From Rhodoferax sp. (GTDB lineage: Bacteria; Pseudomonadota; Gammaproteobacteria; Burkholderiales; Burkholderiaceae_C): a DNA stretch of 9,141 bases. The first letter of the stretch is position 1; each line of letters begins with the position of its first letter. The DNA lies in NCBI GenBank assembly GCA_028292305.1, contig JAQGMQ010000906.1:1-9141 (forward strand), read 5' to 3'. Made by a program: the position numbers and the translations under genes. Positions 6,327-9,141 of this stretch are shown here, in pieces. A model generated the notes under the pieces. That model had not been told where the DNA came from. It ran no database searches and saw nothing but the letters and a program-made list of their open reading frames with translations.

Positions 6327-7217
6327 ATGCGTCTATCGACCATCGCCTTGTCCCTTCCTGCCCTGCTGATCAGCGTGGGCCAGGTGCATGCCACCGAGGG
6401 CGGAGGCTCGACCTTTCCCACTGGCGCCGAGAATTACCTGGTGGCGGCCGTGCCACCTCCGGGCTTCTACTTCCTGTTCTACGGCAACGCCTACAGCGCG
6501 GACGAGCTCCGGAACAACAACGGCGATGCGATTCCCATCCCCGGCTTCAAGGTCAAGGTCACCGCGGCGATCGTCCGGCTGATCTGGTCGACGCCGCAGC
6601 AGTTCATGGGGGGCAATCTGGCCTACCACGTGGTCTTGCCGGCCGTCGACCTGAAGGTGTCGGCTGCCGGCGCCAGCCAGCACAAGACCGGGCTGGGCGA
6701 CATCATCCTCGGGCCAGCACTGGCGCACCATTTCTCACCGCAGTTGCACAGCGTATTGGGACTCGATTTCGTGCTGCCGACTGGCGGCTACCACCAGGCC
6801 GACCTGGCCAACATCGGCCGCAACACTGTCTCGGTGCAGCCGCTGTACGGCGTGACCTATGTGAACCCGACCGGCTTCAACGGCGACATCCGGCTGACCT
6901 TGAACTTCAGCCGGAAGAACGGCGCCACGCAGTACCGTTCTGGCAACGAGGCCTTCATCGACTACGCGGCGGGTTATGGACTGGGCAACGGCTGGACCGT
7001 CGGCCTCGGCGGCTACGCGCGCCAGCAGTTCAGCGACGACCGGCTGAATGGCGCCGCCCTTGCCGACACGCGAGCCCGGGCCTTCGCCGTCGGCCCGTCG
7101 GTCCGGTACGACAACGGCAAGGGCTGGTTCATCACCGCCAAGCTGCAGCAGGAGACCGCCGTGCGCAATGCGACGCAGGGCAGGGCTTTCTGGTTGAAGA
7201 CGATCATTCCGTTTTGA
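6327..7217 (+). CDS. SphA-family (Phenol_MetA_deg-like) outer-membrane beta-barrel protein
   Basis: The 296-residue protein is predicted to be exported and to form an outer-membrane beta-barrel. This family is often annotated as transporter or phenol meta-degradation protein and found near aromatic or hydrophobic-compound catabolism genes. Its substrate is not established here. A signal peptide (about 1-22, ending VGQVHA) precedes a mature N-terminus TEGGGSTFPTGAENYL. Family-typical segments follow: VPPPGFYFLFYGN, NNGDAIPIPGFKV, AGASQHKTGLGDI, DLANIGRN, GFNGDI, YAAGYGLGNGW, and GPSVRYDNGKGWFITAK. The sequence ends in IIPF, with the aromatic final residue typical of barrel proteins. Alternating polar/hydrophobic strands run throughout. 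The ATG at 6327 was chosen because GGAG sits 6 bases upstream and the signal peptide begins there. Starts at 6321 and 6201 are upstream in frame but are placed badly for that Shine-Dalgarno. The gene has its own likely promoter and is followed by a 153-base gap, so it is probably monocistronic. Confidence 0.85.
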   Translation: MRLSTIALSLPALLISVGQVHATEGGGSTFPTGAENYLVAAVPPPGFYFLFYGNAYSADELRNNNGDAIPIPGFKVKVTAAIVRLIWSTPQQFMGGNLAYHVVLPAVDLKVSAAGASQHKTGLGDIILGPALAHHFSPQLHSVLGLDFVLPTGGYHQADLANIGRNTVSVQPLYGVTYVNPTGFNGDIRLTLNFSRKNGATQYRSGNEAFIDYAAGYGLGNGWTVGLGGYARQQFSDDRLNGAALADTRARAFAVGPSVRYDNGKGWFITAKLQQETAVRNATQGRAFWLKTIIPF

Positions 7218-7341
7218 TGGGCTGAACAGCGGCCGTGGTGCGCACCGGCCATGCGGGCTGGCCCAAGGTTTCATCGCCCCCTCTGCGGCGTTTCTACGGG
7301 TTTTTCTGCTCGGTGTGCCCGCCCGATCAAGCGCAGAATTT

Positions 7342-7365
7342 CCTCCGGTCAAGCACTTCCGGAGG
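7342..7365 (+). promoter_or_regulatory. Hairpin enclosing the Shine-Dalgarno of the downstream exported-protein gene
   Basis: CCTCCGG (7342-7348) and CCGGAGG (7359-7365) are perfect reverse complements around a 10-base loop. The 3' arm includes GGAGG, a near-ideal ribosome-binding site 5 bases before the ATG at 7371. In the mRNA, the upstream CCUCC would compete directly with the ribosomal anti-Shine-Dalgarno for the same bases. The G+C-rich 7-bp stem should be stable. The repeat is seen directly; control of translation is inferred. Confidence 0.5.
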
Positions 7366-7370
7366 TCCGT

Positions 7371-7925
7371 ATGTTGCGCACAACCATCCTGTTCGCCTTG
7401 GCGATGACCACGACGCTGGCAGCCAGCGCCGCGCCGCCGCCAGGCAGCGACACCGTTTCTTCCCCACTCGACAGCTTCCCGGCGCGCTTTGATTACGTCA
7501 GCAACAACGCGCCTTTCGTGGTGTTCGACATCGCGCCGCGCACGCTCAATGCGGCTGCCGCGCTCAAGGCATTCAAGGAACTGAAGCTGACCTTCGTCGC
7601 CACCGAGCCGCTGCACCATGTCGACATCTTCACCTACGTCGTCCCCACCAGCGGCAACCCCGCCGAGGCGCCCACGCGCGTCGCGTGCGGCAGCACCATC
7701 GCCGGCCACTACAGCTGCAGCGTGCCCACGCGCGAAGCCTTGCTGCTGCTGAAGGGGGGCGACGGCCTGTTCGGCCTGCGCATAGAAGCCGAGGGCATCG
7801 AAGGTGAACGCAGCACGGTGCGCATCACGCTGCCGGTGAAGGCCGGCACGGGCAAGCCGGTGCCGGCCAAGGTGGTCTCGCCCATGCCGTTGACGCTGCT
7901 GGTCGCGCCCCTGGGCGGGCGCTGA
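7371..7925 (+). CDS. Exported protein of unknown function
   Basis: The 184-residue protein has a clear Sec signal peptide (MLRTT, hydrophobic core to ~17, cut likely after ASA near residue 20-21) and a Pro/Ser-rich linker (PPPGSDTVSSP). There are no further membrane segments, so a periplasmic or secreted location is expected. The mature region is rich in predicted beta strand (FVVFDIAP, LTFVATEP, VDIFTYVVPT, STVRITLPV), compatible with a small beta-sandwich. Cys106 and Cys116 (VACGST, YSCSVP) flank a short segment and could form a disulfide. The C-terminal part is Pro/Val/Lys-rich, ending PLTLLVAPLGGR. The ATG at 7371 was chosen for the strong GGAGG 5 bases upstream and the signal peptide; an in-frame start at 7251 has neither. 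It follows the SphA-like gene by 153 bases and converges on the DUF779 gene with a 6-base gap. I do not recognise the family. Confidence 0.8.
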   Translation: MLRTTILFALAMTTTLAASAAPPPGSDTVSSPLDSFPARFDYVSNNAPFVVFDIAPRTLNAAAALKAFKELKLTFVATEPLHHVDIFTYVVPTSGNPAEAPTRVACGSTIAGHYSCSVPTREALLLLKGGDGLFGLRIEAEGIEGERSTVRITLPVKAGTGKPVPAKVVSPMPLTLLVAPLGGR

Positions 7926-7931
7926 CGCGGG

Positions 7932-8318
7932 TCAGGCTGCCCTGGCTTTTTCTTCCACTTCCAGCACCGCCCACTCCTCATCGGTGAACAGCCGCGAGCG
8001 CGTCAGAAAGCGCAGGCCATGCGGCCCTTCGAGCGAAAACATACCGCCCCGCCCGGGCACCACGTCGATGATGAGCTGCGTGTGTTGCCAATACTCGAAC
8101 TGCGGCCCGCTGATGTAGAACGGCGTCTCGCCGATCTCCCCCAGCAGCCGGTCGTAGTCGCCCACGATGAACTCGCCACGCGGGTAACACATCGGCGCGC
8201 TGCCGTCGCAGCAGCCGCCCGACTGGTGGAACATCAACGGGCCGTGCTGCGCCCGCAGTGTGTCGATGAGCGCCAGCGCGGCGTCGGTGGCGGTGACGCG
8301 CAACACGGGTTCGGTCAT
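7932..8318 (-). CDS. DUF779 family protein, partner of acetaldehyde dehydrogenase
   Basis: This 128-residue cytoplasmic protein matches the DUF779 family as I recall it; the family is typically encoded directly beside AcoD/ExaC-type acetaldehyde dehydrogenases, exactly as here. Its biochemical role is unknown. The hallmark is a His/Cys cluster, HQSGGCCDGSAPMCYPRGEF, with His31, Cys36, Cys37 and Cys44, which could bind a metal or act in redox chemistry. It is followed by conserved-looking FYISGPQFEYWQHTQLIIDV and GRGGMFSLEGPHGLRFLTRSRLFTDEE. The ATG at 8318 was chosen, giving a start 10 bases after the dehydrogenase stop. An in-frame TTG at 8342 would overlap the upstream gene and is less likely. 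The Shine-Dalgarno is weak (GAGG very close to the ATG), so coupling to the upstream gene is plausible. Its 3' end is only 6 bases from the convergent plus-strand gene. Confidence 0.85.
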   Translation of the reverse strand: MTEPVLRVTATDAALALIDTLRAQHGPLMFHQSGGCCDGSAPMCYPRGEFIVGDYDRLLGEIGETPFYISGPQFEYWQHTQLIIDVVPGRGGMFSLEGPHGLRFLTRSRLFTDEEWAVLEVEEKARAA

Positions 8319-8328
8319 GGCCTCGTCT

Positions 8329-9141
<813 letters not shown>

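Noticed and set aside
6735..7709. A 324-codon minus-strand open frame spanning the SphA-like gene, the gap and part of the next gene
   Set aside because: It crosses two plus-strand genes with good signal peptides and ribosome-binding sites. Its own product has no recognisable features.
7922..7950. A bidirectional terminator between the convergent genes
   Set aside because: The stems CTGAC/GTCAG (5 bp) and CAGG/CCTG (4 bp) are short and mutually exclusive. A T-run follows only the 4-bp stem, which is too weak to call.

Overview
The window looks like chromosomal DNA from a high-GC betaproteobacterium, most likely Burkholderiales and probably the Comamonadaceae. This is inferred from gene order and family resemblance; no search was possible. 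The codons are strongly G/C-ending. A succinylase-branch lysine/diaminopimelate cluster is combined with a type IV pilus ATPase. There are no tRNA or rRNA genes, insertion sequences or CRISPR arrays.

Layout. (a) 1-425, minus strand: a small exported protein of unknown function whose end lies at the window edge. (b) 550-6026, minus strand: a tight block read in the order dapC, dapD, pilU, dapE, prmB. DapD, DapC and DapE carry out three consecutive steps from tetrahydrodipicolinate to LL-diaminopimelate, which feeds lysine and peptidoglycan. PilU is a pilus-retraction ATPase lying between dapD and dapE. PrmB methylates ribosomal protein L3 and is translationally coupled to dapE by an ATGA overlap. 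(c) 6027-6326: a 300-base divergent control region with a plausible sigma70 promoter for the plus-strand gene and a palindrome over its -35 box. (d) 6327-7217, plus strand: a SphA/Phenol_MetA_deg-type outer-membrane beta-barrel protein. (e) 7371-7925, plus strand: an exported protein I do not recognise. (f) 7932-9141, minus strand: an AcoD/ExaC-type acetaldehyde dehydrogenase (5' part beyond the window) followed by its usual DUF779 partner.

The most striking observation is that dapC is interrupted by one in-frame amber codon at 5205-5207. It sits directly before the lysine that should bind pyridoxal phosphate, and the reading frame is intact on both sides. Either the gene is a fresh pseudogene, the stop is read through, or the base is wrong in the sequence. 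dapC also carries an in-frame, low-complexity insertion of about 26 residues.

A second theme is that both unrecognised exported-protein genes (starts at 425 and 7371) have their Shine-Dalgarno sequence inside a perfect 7-8 bp inverted repeat next to the start codon, which suggests translational control by mRNA structure. I found no convincing multi-gene undescribed system; the rest is ordinary core and accessory metabolism.
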